Below are positions 22,519 through 28,820 of a stretch of DNA of 36,636 bases, piece after piece; the first letter of the stretch is position 1; each line of letters begins with the position of its first letter. Source of the stretch: a virus. The stretch is taken from positions 1 through 36,636 of the IMG/VR virus record IMGVR_UViG_3300031702_000022, one strand, 5' to 3'. Position numbers and translations under genes: made by a program. The notes under the pieces were generated by a model, which made no database searches, was not told where the DNA came from, and was given only the letters and a program-made list of their open reading frames with translations.

Positions 22519-22682
22519 CTAAATTAGATGAATTAAAGTTAGCGGTTGACGAAGCCGTAGAGGCTCGTCACAAAGCAGTGGACGATGAGTGTACCGAAGC
22601 GTGGCAGGTGGCTTGGGAGGCGTGGAGAATAGCTCACGATCTGTATATGAGCGAGTATTTCAGACTAAAAAAAGAGGATTGA
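22515..22682 (+). CDS. Very small coiled-coil protein
   Basis: This 55-residue helical protein (MTKLDELKLAVDEAVEARHK, then WQVAWEAWRIAHDLY) overlaps the hydrolase stop (ATGA). It resembles the 22992 gene product in its opening MxKLxxLK and Trp-spaced helix, suggesting a local duplication. Confidence 0.6.
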   Translation: MTKLDELKLAVDEAVEARHKAVDDECTEAWQVAWEAWRIAHDLYMSEYFRLKKED

Positions 22683-22991
22683 ATGATGTTATTTAAAGAT
22701 GAACAAATAATGTGGTTTCCAGAAAAAGAAAACTTAATTGGCCGACTGGCAAATAAGTCGGAAAGAGAGATAGACTTAGAAATGCGTGACTCTGAAGTAA
22801 TTATTCTCAGATTGCGAGATAAGCCAAAAGCGCCAGCAATAGGGCGGATTTTAATGCCTGTCATTATGATTTTCTTCCTTATTTTAATGTTTATAAAGTG
22901 GGTTATTACAGGGGAAAAGTATCTTGATTCTTGGTGTAAGAAGTTTAAATTCTTAGATTCCTTGAGTGAGTTTGCCGGGCTTAAGGATTGA
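22683..22991 (+). CDS. Membrane protein, unknown
   Basis: This 102-residue protein has a polar N-terminal half and one clear transmembrane segment (ILMPVIMIFFLILMFIKWV, about 56-75), then a basic tail. It lies one base after the previous gene and just after the endolysin, so a role as holin or in lysis is possible on position only. Confidence 0.55.
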   Translation: MMLFKDEQIMWFPEKENLIGRLANKSEREIDLEMRDSEVIILRLRDKPKAPAIGRILMPVIMIFFLILMFIKWVITGEKYLDSWCKKFKFLDSLSEFAGLKD

Positions 22992-23213
22992 ATGATGAGT
23001 AAATTAGCAGATCTGAAGATTAAGCTAAACAATGCTTACACTATATCAAATGAAGCATACGATGAGATGGACTTGGCTTGGGGTGTTTTGCGACCTCGCG
23101 ATACTCAAGGTGATGCTTACGATGACTGGTGTGAGGCTAAGGCTAAGTGGGATGACTCCTACGACCTGTGCAGTGAGCTTCAGGCTGAGTATGATAAAGA
23201 ATTAGAGAAATGA
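22992..23213 (+). CDS. Small coiled-coil protein
   Basis: This 73-residue acidic helical protein (MSKLADLKIKLNNAYTISNE, DDWCEAKAKWDDSYDLC) is probably a diverged paralogue of the 22515 gene product. Two tandem ATG codons are present and either may be used. Confidence 0.55.
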   Translation: MMSKLADLKIKLNNAYTISNEAYDEMDLAWGVLRPRDTQGDAYDDWCEAKAKWDDSYDLCSELQAEYDKELEK

Positions 23214-23224
23214 GAAAATAATGC

Positions 23225-23253
23225 TTGCGTTCTTTTTATGGCAGAAGTATGAT
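23225..23253 (+). promoter_or_regulatory. Sigma-70-like promoter
   Basis: TTGCGT (23225-23230), a 17-nt spacer and TATGAT (23248-23253). The -35 lies in the sequence AAAATAATGCTTGC, which recurs at the 23665 promoter. Confidence 0.55.
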
Positions 23254-23287
23254 TTACTTACTTTCAAAAAGACAAGAGGAATTAGAC

Positions 23288-23647
23288 ATGACAAGCTTAA
23301 CTAAAGAACAGATTGAAATTATATTAGACGAAGCAGAGCACGCAGCTTATGAAGCTGCTGGCAATATGTACCGAAATAATTTTAACAGTAAAGACGGTGG
23401 CATGTGCGGATTTGCTTGGGTGACTATAACTGGGTTTAATGGTTATAAAATTAAAGGCAATACAAAGATGGGTCGTACCATGAAGATGGCTGGTGTCAAG
23501 CAAAACTATCGTCGATCATTTGAAGTGTGGAATCCTAGTAATTTCCCAGTTCAAAGCATTGACATCTTATATGAAGGTGCATTGGCTTATTCAAAAGTGC
23601 TGAAGCGTCACGGGTTTGAAGCGGATGCAGGAAGCAGATTCGATTAA
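23288..23647 (+). CDS. Conserved-looking phage protein
   Basis: This 119-residue protein has an N-terminal helix (TKEQIEIILDEAEHAAYEAA), then GGMCGFAWVTI, GNTKMGRTMKMAGV, SFEVWNPSNFPVQSID and an ending GFEADAGSRFD. I have seen similar hypothetical phage proteins but know no function. ATG 23288 follows AGAGGA. The longer in-frame start overlaps the promoter and is rejected. Confidence 0.6.
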   Translation: MTSLTKEQIEIILDEAEHAAYEAAGNMYRNNFNSKDGGMCGFAWVTITGFNGYKIKGNTKMGRTMKMAGVKQNYRRSFEVWNPSNFPVQSIDILYEGALAYSKVLKRHGFEADAGSRFD

Positions 23648-23664
23648 TAAAAGTAAAATAATGC

Positions 23665-23693
23665 TTGCACTCGTAACTGGGTGCCAGTACTAT
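23665..23693 (+). promoter_or_regulatory. Sigma-70-like promoter
   Basis: TTGCAC (23665-23670), a 17-nt spacer and TACTAT (23688-23693), 41 nt before the 23735 gene. Confidence 0.6.
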
Positions 23694-23734
23694 CACTGTA
23701 TTGAAACGAAACAGCAAGCCAACGGAGAAATACA

Positions 23735-24091
23735 ATGAAATTATCAATGTACAGCAACACGGCAACATCGAACCTTATACGCTACGGTGTTAGTCTTTCT
23801 GATCTTGGTGATGATCTATCCTTGGCTTGTGGCGATGCGGCCTACAGCGCTTGCATTCTTGCTGGTGATTGCCTTTCGATAATAGAGCAGTATGAGAACA
23901 GTGTAACCGGAGAACACCAGAACCAAGACAAAAAAGAGTATTTGCCTTCTGATTGGCTATCTGCTTTAAAATCACACGCCTACTCTATTGCGTTTGAAGT
24001 TATTCAAAATCAAACTTTAGAGGCACTGGAAGAATACGAAGCAGCAACTAAAGCAGCATACAAATTAGCAACTTCTAAAGGGGAATCATAA
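23735..24091 (+). CDS. Hypothetical helical protein
   Basis: This 118-residue protein was not recognised. It is rich in Ala, Ser, Tyr and Leu, with helices LACGDAAYSACILAGDCL and EALEEYEAATKAAYKLA. GGAG precedes the ATG. Its stop overlaps the next start by one base. Confidence 0.5.
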   Translation: MKLSMYSNTATSNLIRYGVSLSDLGDDLSLACGDAAYSACILAGDCLSIIEQYENSVTGEHQNQDKKEYLPSDWLSALKSHAYSIAFEVIQNQTLEALEEYEAATKAAYKLATSKGES

Positions 24092-24315
24092 TGACTTACT
24101 TAACAGATGCACAGATCGAAGAGATGGCCGAGACGGCCCTAAGCTCTTATGAGATGGCATGCTCTTGGGGGCCTGCTACTCAAGCAGCTCTTGAGCACTC
24201 ACTTGACGAGTTTGGCATCAAGCCAAGCAAGTCAGCAGTGCTACTAAGCGTTAAGCTCGCCAAGCTTAAATGGCATGCCATATCAATCAAAACCAAATCA
24301 ATACTGGAGTCTTAA
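24091..24315 (+). CDS. Small hypothetical protein
   Basis: This 74-residue helical protein (TDAQIEEMAETALSSYEMAC) was not recognised. It is translated in a row with the gene before it. Confidence 0.5.
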   Translation: MTYLTDAQIEEMAETALSSYEMACSWGPATQAALEHSLDEFGIKPSKSAVLLSVKLAKLKWHAISIKTKSILES

Positions 24316-24316
24316 T

Positions 24317-24748
24317 ATGATTAAGCTAACGCTATCCGAAGCTCTTGAAATGCTGCAAAATACAGAGCTTTGGACTGTAACTAAAACATTTCAGGTGTTT
24401 GACGTAGCACCGAGAATGCAAGAGATATTCTGTGATGACCATTCCACCCATGAAGAGATCATGCAGGTATTTGGTGAGGGTGAAGTGTTGGCGGTCAATG
24501 GTGATATTAAGATCCGATACACAGAGTCATGGTCTTATGATCAGGATGATAAAGACTCGCTCCATATGGAGATGCTGGACAGTGATGCATTGCAGATTGA
24601 AGGTGCCGAGCTGGTTGATGAAGATGGCGACAGTCTAAACTTCTCACAAGAAATGTGGCACGAATGGTATAACCTGCCAAAGGTGTTCTATGATGTGGAT
24701 TACAGCTCAGTAATGGAATCAAACCTATGGTTTTTAAATAAGTGTTGA
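24317..24748 (+). CDS. Hypothetical acidic protein
   Basis: This 143-residue, strongly acidic protein (WSYDQDDKDSLHMEMLDSDA, LVDEDGDSLNF) was not recognised. ATG 24317 has GGAG and follows the previous stop by one base. The longer in-frame start lies inside the preceding gene. Its high negative charge could suggest DNA mimicry, but nothing specific supports that. Confidence 0.5.
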   Translation: MIKLTLSEALEMLQNTELWTVTKTFQVFDVAPRMQEIFCDDHSTHEEIMQVFGEGEVLAVNGDIKIRYTESWSYDQDDKDSLHMEMLDSDALQIEGAELVDEDGDSLNFSQEMWHEWYNLPKVFYDVDYSSVMESNLWFLNKC

Positions 24749-24773
24749 CATGGTGCTGGACTGGGCTTAATAT
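24745..24773 (+). promoter_or_regulatory. Sigma-70-like promoter
   Basis: TTGACA (24745-24750), a 17-nt spacer and TAATAT (24768-24773). The -35 overlaps the stop codon of the preceding gene. Confidence 0.7.
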
Positions 24774-24806
24774 GGGTCAACTTCAACAAAGCAAGAGGAA
24801 AGCATC

Positions 24807-25010
24807 ATGAATAAGCAAAACTGGTTTGAAACATTGAACGCAGCACTAGAGTCAGAAGGTCTTGTATCAAGCTGGACTTCAACAGGCTCTATGAGCTACG
24901 GAGAAGCGCTGCGTTACACGTTTGAAGATGGCTCTCGCAATGGTCGCCAAGTTTGCTTGTATCGCTCAGACAGTGGCTTATATGAGCGCCCTGTTCATTA
25001 CCCGCGATAA
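24807..25010 (+). CDS. Small hypothetical protein
   Basis: This 67-residue protein (NWFETLNAALESEGLVSSW, RNGRQVCLYRSDSG) was not recognised. AGAGGA precedes the ATG. It is a single-gene unit between two promoters. Confidence 0.5.
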   Translation: MNKQNWFETLNAALESEGLVSSWTSTGSMSYGEALRYTFEDGSRNGRQVCLYRSDSGLYERPVHYPR

Positions 25011-25013
25011 TTC

Positions 25014-25041
25014 TTGACATTGATTCCCGCCTCCTTATAAT
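25014..25041 (+). promoter_or_regulatory. Strong promoter with -10 inside a hairpin
   Basis: TTGACA (25014-25019), a 16-nt spacer and TATAAT (25036-25041). The -10 box lies in the loop of the inverted repeat GCCTCC/GGAGGC (25029-25034 and 25042-25047), a possible operator. Confidence 0.75.
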
Positions 25042-25047
25042 GGAGGC
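25029..25047. repeat. Inverted repeat GCCTCC-N7-GGAGGC around a -10 box
   Basis: Six-bp perfect arms flank TTATAAT. No T tract follows, so it is more likely an operator or weak hairpin than a terminator. Confidence 0.6.
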
Positions 25048-25071
25048 ATAACCCATAAATAGGAACTATCA

Positions 25072-25260
25072 ATGAGACTTTCAAAGACATCAGCAGTAGG
25101 CATCTTCAAAGAAGAGATTGAGGCGTATAAGATCAGCAGTGGTAATACAGTGACAAAGGATACCCTGATTGAGGCGTGGGATAACTACACAAAAAGACTA
25201 TACATTGATTGTTTTTTGACAAAAAGACAGTATAATACATGGGTAAATCCTTTTAAATAG
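25072..25260 (+). CDS. Small hypothetical protein
   Basis: This 62-residue basic helical protein (LSKTSAVGIFKEEIEAYKI, WDNYTKRLYIDCFL) was not recognised. AGGAA precedes the ATG, and it lies just downstream of a strong promoter. Confidence 0.5.
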   Translation: MRLSKTSAVGIFKEEIEAYKISSGNTVTKDTLIEAWDNYTKRLYIDCFLTKRQYNTWVNPFK

Positions 25261-25276
25261 ATCACAGGAGAATATT

Positions 25277-25438
25277 ATGGCAAAGTACATTATTAAATGG
25301 ATAGATGACGACCATAAGAAAAAAGACTTTATAGTTGAGGCTGATTCTGTAATATCAGCAGAGGTAATATGGGATGCTGACCCTGAGGTGATGTTTCATT
25401 GGACGGCTGAAGTTCTGTCGATCAAAGAGATTGAATGA
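25277..25438 (+). CDS. Very small hypothetical protein
   Basis: This 53-residue protein begins MAKYIIKWIDDDHKKKDF and ends VLSIKEIE. AGGAG lies five nt before the ATG. It has a compact beta-alpha-beta-like pattern and was not recognised. Confidence 0.55.
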   Translation: MAKYIIKWIDDDHKKKDFIVEADSVISAEVIWDADPEVMFHWTAEVLSIKEIE

Positions 25439-25460
25439 ATTAATAACTAAGGAAAAGATA

Positions 25461-25958
25461 ATGAAAGACACAACATTAGAAATGTTTTGCAACTACCTAG
25501 AGATGTCTGGTCTGGGGCAGATCTACAATTCAGCATTCAATTCCAGCAAGCATCGTGATGACTTCTTTAGTCAAGTGGGGCCTATTGACTGGCTCAATGA
25601 CATGCCTCTGACGAGCCTGACGAACCTAGAATGCACTAAGGTGATATACGCCAAGGCTGCGTGGCTGGAGCTTGTGTGCGCCAATGTATGGGCTGCTGAG
25701 GAGTGCAAAATCAAAGTACCAGAGGCCAATCGAACTCAGCGCACGCACTACCATGTTGAGATAATACCGGACGTATGGGTCGATGTTTATGACGTTATTG
25801 ACGCATGGGGATTAGCTAACCCGGCATATCAGCATTTGATTAAGAAAGCGCTGAAGCCGGGCAATAGGGGCCACAAAGACATGATGACTGATGCGCAGGA
25901 CATCATCGATAGCGCTATTCGCGGAAAGGAATTAATTGAGAAGGGCGGTGATTTATGA
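25461..25958 (+). CDS. Phage protein with DUF3310-like C-terminal region
   Basis: This 165-residue protein has a C-terminal half (VDVYDVIDAWGLANPAYQHL, KPGNRGHKD, DAQDIIDSAI) that follows the pattern of the DUF3310 (SaV-like) phage proteins: an xDVIDAWGL helix, a basic K/R-G turn, and a final helix. The N-terminal half is helical and unfamiliar. ATG 25461 follows AAGGA. Confidence 0.55.
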   Translation: MKDTTLEMFCNYLEMSGLGQIYNSAFNSSKHRDDFFSQVGPIDWLNDMPLTSLTNLECTKVIYAKAAWLELVCANVWAAEECKIKVPEANRTQRTHYHVEIIPDVWVDVYDVIDAWGLANPAYQHLIKKALKPGNRGHKDMMTDAQDIIDSAIRGKELIEKGGDL

Positions 25959-26218
25959 GTGAAATTAACAATGAAACGGATGTCGACGTCACTGATGTCG
26001 TCGACATAAGCAGAGAAGCGTTTTGCACAGTGAACGAAAGTGCAGTGCAAGAAGGCACAATAACATTCAGAAAGATAGAGTATAGCGAGTGGAGATGTCT
26101 CATGTTTGCTAGCACGTATTTTATACCACTAAAGGGTGATGAGCCTAACTGGTTTTGGCGCTGGACTCAGCATCTCATACTGGGTCATAAATGGATAAAG
26201 GAGAAAAGGCACGATTGA
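25955..26218 (+). CDS. Small hypothetical protein
   Basis: This 87-residue protein has an acidic N-terminus (EINNETDVDVTDVVDISRE) and a Trp-rich, amphipathic C-terminus (NWFWRWTQHLILGHKW). It may be membrane-associated. It overlaps the previous gene by 4 nt. Confidence 0.5.
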   Translation: MSEINNETDVDVTDVVDISREAFCTVNESAVQEGTITFRKIEYSEWRCLMFASTYFIPLKGDEPNWFWRWTQHLILGHKWIKEKRHD

Positions 26219-26278
26219 TTTCTATAGAGAATAAGAAGTTGGTGTGCAATTTTATAAATAATAAATAGGAAACAAATC

Positions 26279-26338
26279 ATGATTATGAACGAAGATGCAG
26301 AGGCATACCGAAAAGCAGCAGGGTGGGTGGTATCTTAG
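26279..26338 (+). CDS. Possible 19-codon mini-gene or gene remnant
   Basis: MIMNEDAEAYRKAAGWVVS, then a stop. An AGGAAA sequence precedes the ATG. It lies directly before a terminator and may be a remnant truncated by a stop, or a leader. Confidence 0.25.
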   Translation: MIMNEDAEAYRKAAGWVVS

Positions 26339-26358
26339 AGTAAACACTTTTAACACGG

Positions 26359-26398
26359 CCCTCGCCACTTTTTCTACGGAATTACGCGGGGGTTTTTT
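26359..26398 (+). terminator. Terminator before denV
   Basis: CCCTCGC (26359-26365) pairs with GCGGGGG (26386-26392; one wobble) across a 20-nt loop, followed by six T residues. Confidence 0.65.
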
Positions 26399-26407
26399 AC
26401 ATTATAG

Positions 26408-26437
26408 TTGACATGTAGCCCACCCAGCTGATAGTAT
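26408..26437 (+). promoter_or_regulatory. denV promoter
   Basis: TTGACA (26408-26413), an 18-nt spacer and TAGTAT (26432-26437), 36 nt before denV. Confidence 0.65.
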
Positions 26438-26472
26438 ATGCCCATAGATTGATAAGCCCACTAGGAGATCGC

Positions 26473-26943
26473 ATGACACGTATAAACACTATTGATGTAA
26501 AGCTATTGGCAGACCAGCATTTGATGGCGGAGTATCGTGAGCTACCTATGGTTAGCTCTGCATTGCGACGATCCCTTGCGGGTAAGAGTGCTGGTAATAA
26601 CGTGTTGTCAAGAATACCAAAGCAGTACACCCTAAATAAAGGCCATGTCCTATTCTTTTACAATAAAGGTAAGTTCTTATCCAATCGATACAATCAACTG
26701 ATTGAAGAGCTATATGATCGTGGTTACAGCATCACACCTAGTGATAGGGATGTATCGTTTGACGTGCACTTTGACCGACCTTCATTCGGCAATGACTGGT
26801 CTGCCTGTGATGCGGATCATGTCATCAACTGTGATCGTATATTGCAGCGTATCAGTGAAAAGCCCAACTGGTACAAGATGAAGGGTCGTGTGATCAGTGA
26901 GGGTGATTACATTGACATGATCAAGGCTCGATATTATAAGTGA
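26473..26943 (+). CDS. denV: Pyrimidine-dimer DNA glycosylase / AP lyase (T4 endonuclease V type)
   Basis: This 156-residue repair enzyme nicks DNA at UV-induced cyclobutane dimers. The N-terminus MTRINTIDVKLLADQHLMAE, then YRELP, is nearly that of T4 DenV. Thr2 is the catalytic amine after Met removal, and Arg3, His16, Arg22 and Glu23 are kept. Arg26 of T4 is Met here. KGHVLFFYNKGKFLSNRY, ELYDRGY and the end motif KPNWYKMKGRVI also match. It is slightly longer than T4 DenV (138). ATG 26473 follows TAGGAG, which fixes the N-terminus required for catalysis. It has its own promoter and terminator, which fits acquisition as a single-gene cassette. UV exposure in surface water is a plausible selective reason. 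Confidence 0.95.
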   Translation: MTRINTIDVKLLADQHLMAEYRELPMVSSALRRSLAGKSAGNNVLSRIPKQYTLNKGHVLFFYNKGKFLSNRYNQLIEELYDRGYSITPSDRDVSFDVHFDRPSFGNDWSACDADHVINCDRILQRISEKPNWYKMKGRVISEGDYIDMIKARYYK

Positions 26944-26968
26944 TGTGCGCATAAATAGTTGGCGTAAA

Positions 26969-27152
26969 TTTTAAAGGAAAAGTACTTTTTTAAAGGAAAA
27001 GTAACTTTCTATAAATTTAAAGGAAAAGTACTTTTTTAAAGGAAAAGTAACTTTCTATAAATTTAAAGGAAAAGTACTTTTTTAAAGGAAAAGCAGATTT
27101 GTAAAAATTTAAAGGAAAAGCAGTTTTTTATAGGAAAAGCAACTTTCTATAA
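26969..27152. repeat. Tandem array: four 46-bp units, each with two AAAGGAAAAG boxes
   Basis: AAAGGAAAAG boxes begin at 26973, 26992, 27019, 27038, 27065, 27084 and 27111, with a variant at 27130. Spacing alternates 19 and 27, giving an exact 46-bp period. The first two and a half units are nearly identical; the rest diverge (GTA to GCA after the box). Confidence 0.9.
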
Positions 27153-27175
27153 ATGTAAAAACATTCCATTTTCTC

Positions 27176-27216
27176 AAAAATTAATATTTTCTGTCAAAAA
27201 ATTAATATTTTCTGTC
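27176..27216. repeat. Two 21-bp direct repeats
   Basis: AAAAATTAATATTTTCTGTC occurs at 27176-27195 and 27197-27216, immediately after the 46-bp array. Confidence 0.85.
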
Positions 27217-27272
27217 AGAAAATAATCTGAAAAAAATCCAGAAGTCCAATACTTTTTAGCTATATTAAAACC

Positions 27273-27305
27273 CTTTTTAATAACTTTTTTGACAGTTATT
27301 AAAAG
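27273..27305. repeat. AT-rich inverted repeat
   Basis: CTTTTTAATAACT (27273-27285) and AGTTATTAAAAG (27294-27305) are complementary over 12 bases with one extra T in the left arm. The loop is 8 nt. Confidence 0.7.
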
Positions 27306-27362
27306 TGATTTTAATATGCTTTTTTATTCTAAAATATTGCTTGCAATTACTGTTAGGCGTTT

Positions 27363-27389
27363 TAAGCGCTTTTACTGGCTACCCTTGCC
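27363..27389 (+). repeat. Direct repeat copy 1 (TAAGCGCTTTTA...GCTACC)
   Basis: TAAGCGCTTTTACTGGCTAC, then CCTTGCC, resembles 28493-28518 (TAAGCGCTTTTATTGCTACC, then GTGCCC). One copy precedes each of the next gene groups (27592 and 28667). Confidence 0.55.
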
Positions 27390-27522
27390 TAGTGGGTTGG
27401 TATGGTGTCGATCGTTCCACCTTGCTGTTTTTAGTGTTTTTTTGCTACGTATAAGGAGTAAGGACGCCAAAAATCATGCCAACTATTGCCAGAAAATAAA
27501 TTAATTTATTTTAATAAATTGC

Positions 27523-27551
27523 TTGTGCCCGTCTGTTTTTATCGATATAGT
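27523..27551 (+). promoter_or_regulatory. Sigma-70-like promoter
   Basis: TTGTGC (27523-27528), a 17-nt spacer and TATAGT (27546-27551), 40 nt before the 27592 gene. Confidence 0.5.
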
Positions 27552-27591
27552 TACCTTATCGAAATCAAACAAACAAACAAGGCAGGAAATT

Positions 27592-28329
27592 ATGAGAATC
27601 AAAAAACCTTTAGGCGTAGTCGTATATGACGGACCGTCAATGTTAGACGGTCAACCGATTATTGTAGTGGCTACCCTTGAAAGTTCAAACGCCAAAACGG
27701 GCAACATGGTTCAGACGTGGATACTGGCAAAAAATACTAATCCGGTCGAAGCGATCAAAACAGGATTAGACCTTTCAACTTGTGGTTCGTGCGTCCATAG
27801 ACGATACCTAGGCGGCGCGTGCTATGTTAACGTTGGTCAAGCCCCTCTTTCTATATTTAAGACTTTTCAGGCGGGAAAATACCCAATTGATTCCAAGGAT
27901 ATGGACCAGTTTTTTAAAGGCCGATCGATCCGGTTTGGTTCCTACGGTGACCCGGCGGCTGTTCCTGTTAGCGTTTGGAAGCGTTTAAAATCACTAGCGC
28001 ACGCTACCACTGGTTACACCCATCAGGCTGGGCACAAGAATTTTAACCCTGATATTTTAAAATATTGTATGCTTTCTGCCGATACTCCGCGCCAAGCAAT
28101 GGCGGCGCACAAAAAGGGAATCCGGACTTTCAGAGTCAAAACCCCAGAAAGTGATTTTTTGCCCAATGAGATTGAATGCCTTTCGGATTCTAAGGGCTTA
28201 AGCTGTATACAGTGCAAAAAATGCAACGGCGCAACCAAAGGTAAAAACATTGCTATAAATATTCACGGCAAGCTAAAAGGCCGATACACCAAAAAATACA
28301 GTGCCGCTAATATTATCGCCGTAGGGTAA
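27592..28329 (+). CDS. Conserved Cys-motif phage protein (CGxCxHR / YGDPAAVP / TGYTH family)
   Basis: This 245-residue protein belongs to a family I recognise from many phages and environmental sequences but whose role I do not know. It shows GVVVYDGPSMLDGQPIIVVA, DLSTCGSCVHRR, ACYVNVGQAPLSIF, IRFGSYGDPAAVPVSVWKRL, TGYTHQAG, SADTPRQA and, near the end, CIQCKKCNG. Two Cys clusters suggest metal or Fe-S binding. ATG 27592 follows AGGA; the longer in-frame start lies in the promoter. It is the first gene to the right of the iteron-like array, so an initiator-type role is conceivable but not supported by a motif. Confidence 0.65.
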   Translation: MRIKKPLGVVVYDGPSMLDGQPIIVVATLESSNAKTGNMVQTWILAKNTNPVEAIKTGLDLSTCGSCVHRRYLGGACYVNVGQAPLSIFKTFQAGKYPIDSKDMDQFFKGRSIRFGSYGDPAAVPVSVWKRLKSLAHATTGYTHQAGHKNFNPDILKYCMLSADTPRQAMAAHKKGIRTFRVKTPESDFLPNEIECLSDSKGLSCIQCKKCNGATKGKNIAINIHGKLKGRYTKKYSAANIIAVG

Positions 28330-28333
28330 AATC

Positions 28334-28450
28334 ATGAAGTTATTTTTAACTGGTTTTTTAATAGTGTTTGGGATACTTAATCCGACACTCGCCTTTTTCG
28401 CCATTGTCGTTATTGTCTGTTTTATTGGGATAATGACAGGACACCTTTAG
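28334..28450 (+). CDS. Very small membrane protein
   Basis: This 38-residue protein is almost entirely hydrophobic (LFLTGFLIVFGILNPTLAFF, then AIVVIVCFIGIM), two short passes or one long one. ATG 28334 lies four bases after the preceding stop. Unrecognised. Confidence 0.45.
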   Translation: MKLFLTGFLIVFGILNPTLAFFAIVVIVCFIGIMTGHL

Positions 28451-28666
28451 GTCAATTTGACTATAGCGCCTATAGCCTCTTTAATGGCCTTGTAAGCGCT
28501 TTTATTGCTACCGTGCCCGATTGTACGTCTTAAGCCCAAACACGCGAGACCTGTATAGGTATACAGGGATCTTTACACTGTAACCAGTGGTTTATACAGT
28601 AGTATTATTTTCGGTAGCGTGACATAATGGCCCCTCAATTAAGCAATCAACCAGAAGGCGCAAAAA
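28451..28666. promoter_or_regulatory. Gap with operator-like palindrome and possible promoters
   Basis: No supported gene. It holds the second TAAGCGCTTTTA repeat (28493-28504), the palindrome at 28550-28567, CACTG/CAGTG arms, TTTACA-N17-TACAGT and a TGACATAAT extended -10 just before the 28667 mini-gene. Confidence 0.4.
28550..28567. repeat. Perfect inverted repeat CCTGTATA-GG-TATACAGG
   Basis: Eight-bp perfect arms with a 2-nt centre, typical of a dimeric repressor operator. It lies upstream of the TTTACA/TACAGT promoter-like pair. Confidence 0.75.
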
Positions 28667-28756
28667 ATGAGAATTTTAAAAGATAGCGTTTTGAGCTTAT
28701 TGATGGGGGTGGCGCTGGCTTCTCCTTTTTACTTGTATCTTATGGGATGGTTGTAA
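28667..28756 (+). CDS. Possible 29-residue membrane peptide
   Basis: MRILKDSVLSLLMGVALASP, then FYLYLMGWL, is a single hydrophobic helix. GAAGGCG precedes the ATG. Support is limited to the membrane pattern and the preceding TGACATAAT box. Confidence 0.35.
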   Translation: MRILKDSVLSLLMGVALASPFYLYLMGWL

Positions 28757-28820
28757 ACAATTGTCTACACTGTAGTCGTTTTTCGTAGGACGATAAATTA
28801 CACTTTTAAGGCGGCACAAT

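Larger units (their letters stand above)
26944..27591. other. Gene-free AT-rich repeat region, candidate replication origin
   Basis: This region has 648 bp with no supported gene. It holds a 4 x 46 bp tandem array, two 21-bp direct repeats, a 12-bp inverted repeat and, at its right end, a promoter. The density of repeats in a very AT-rich stretch is typical of iteron-type origins or partition-like sites, but no initiator is proven. Confidence 0.5.

Noticed and set aside
26969-27152. CRISPR array
   Set aside because: The repeated units are adjacent 46-bp copies with no unique spacers; the segments between boxes are themselves repeated.
27289-27504. 71-codon plus-strand frame right of the tandem array
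   Set aside because: The start lies in the inverted repeat, no ribosome site is present, and it overlaps the repeated regulatory element at 27363.
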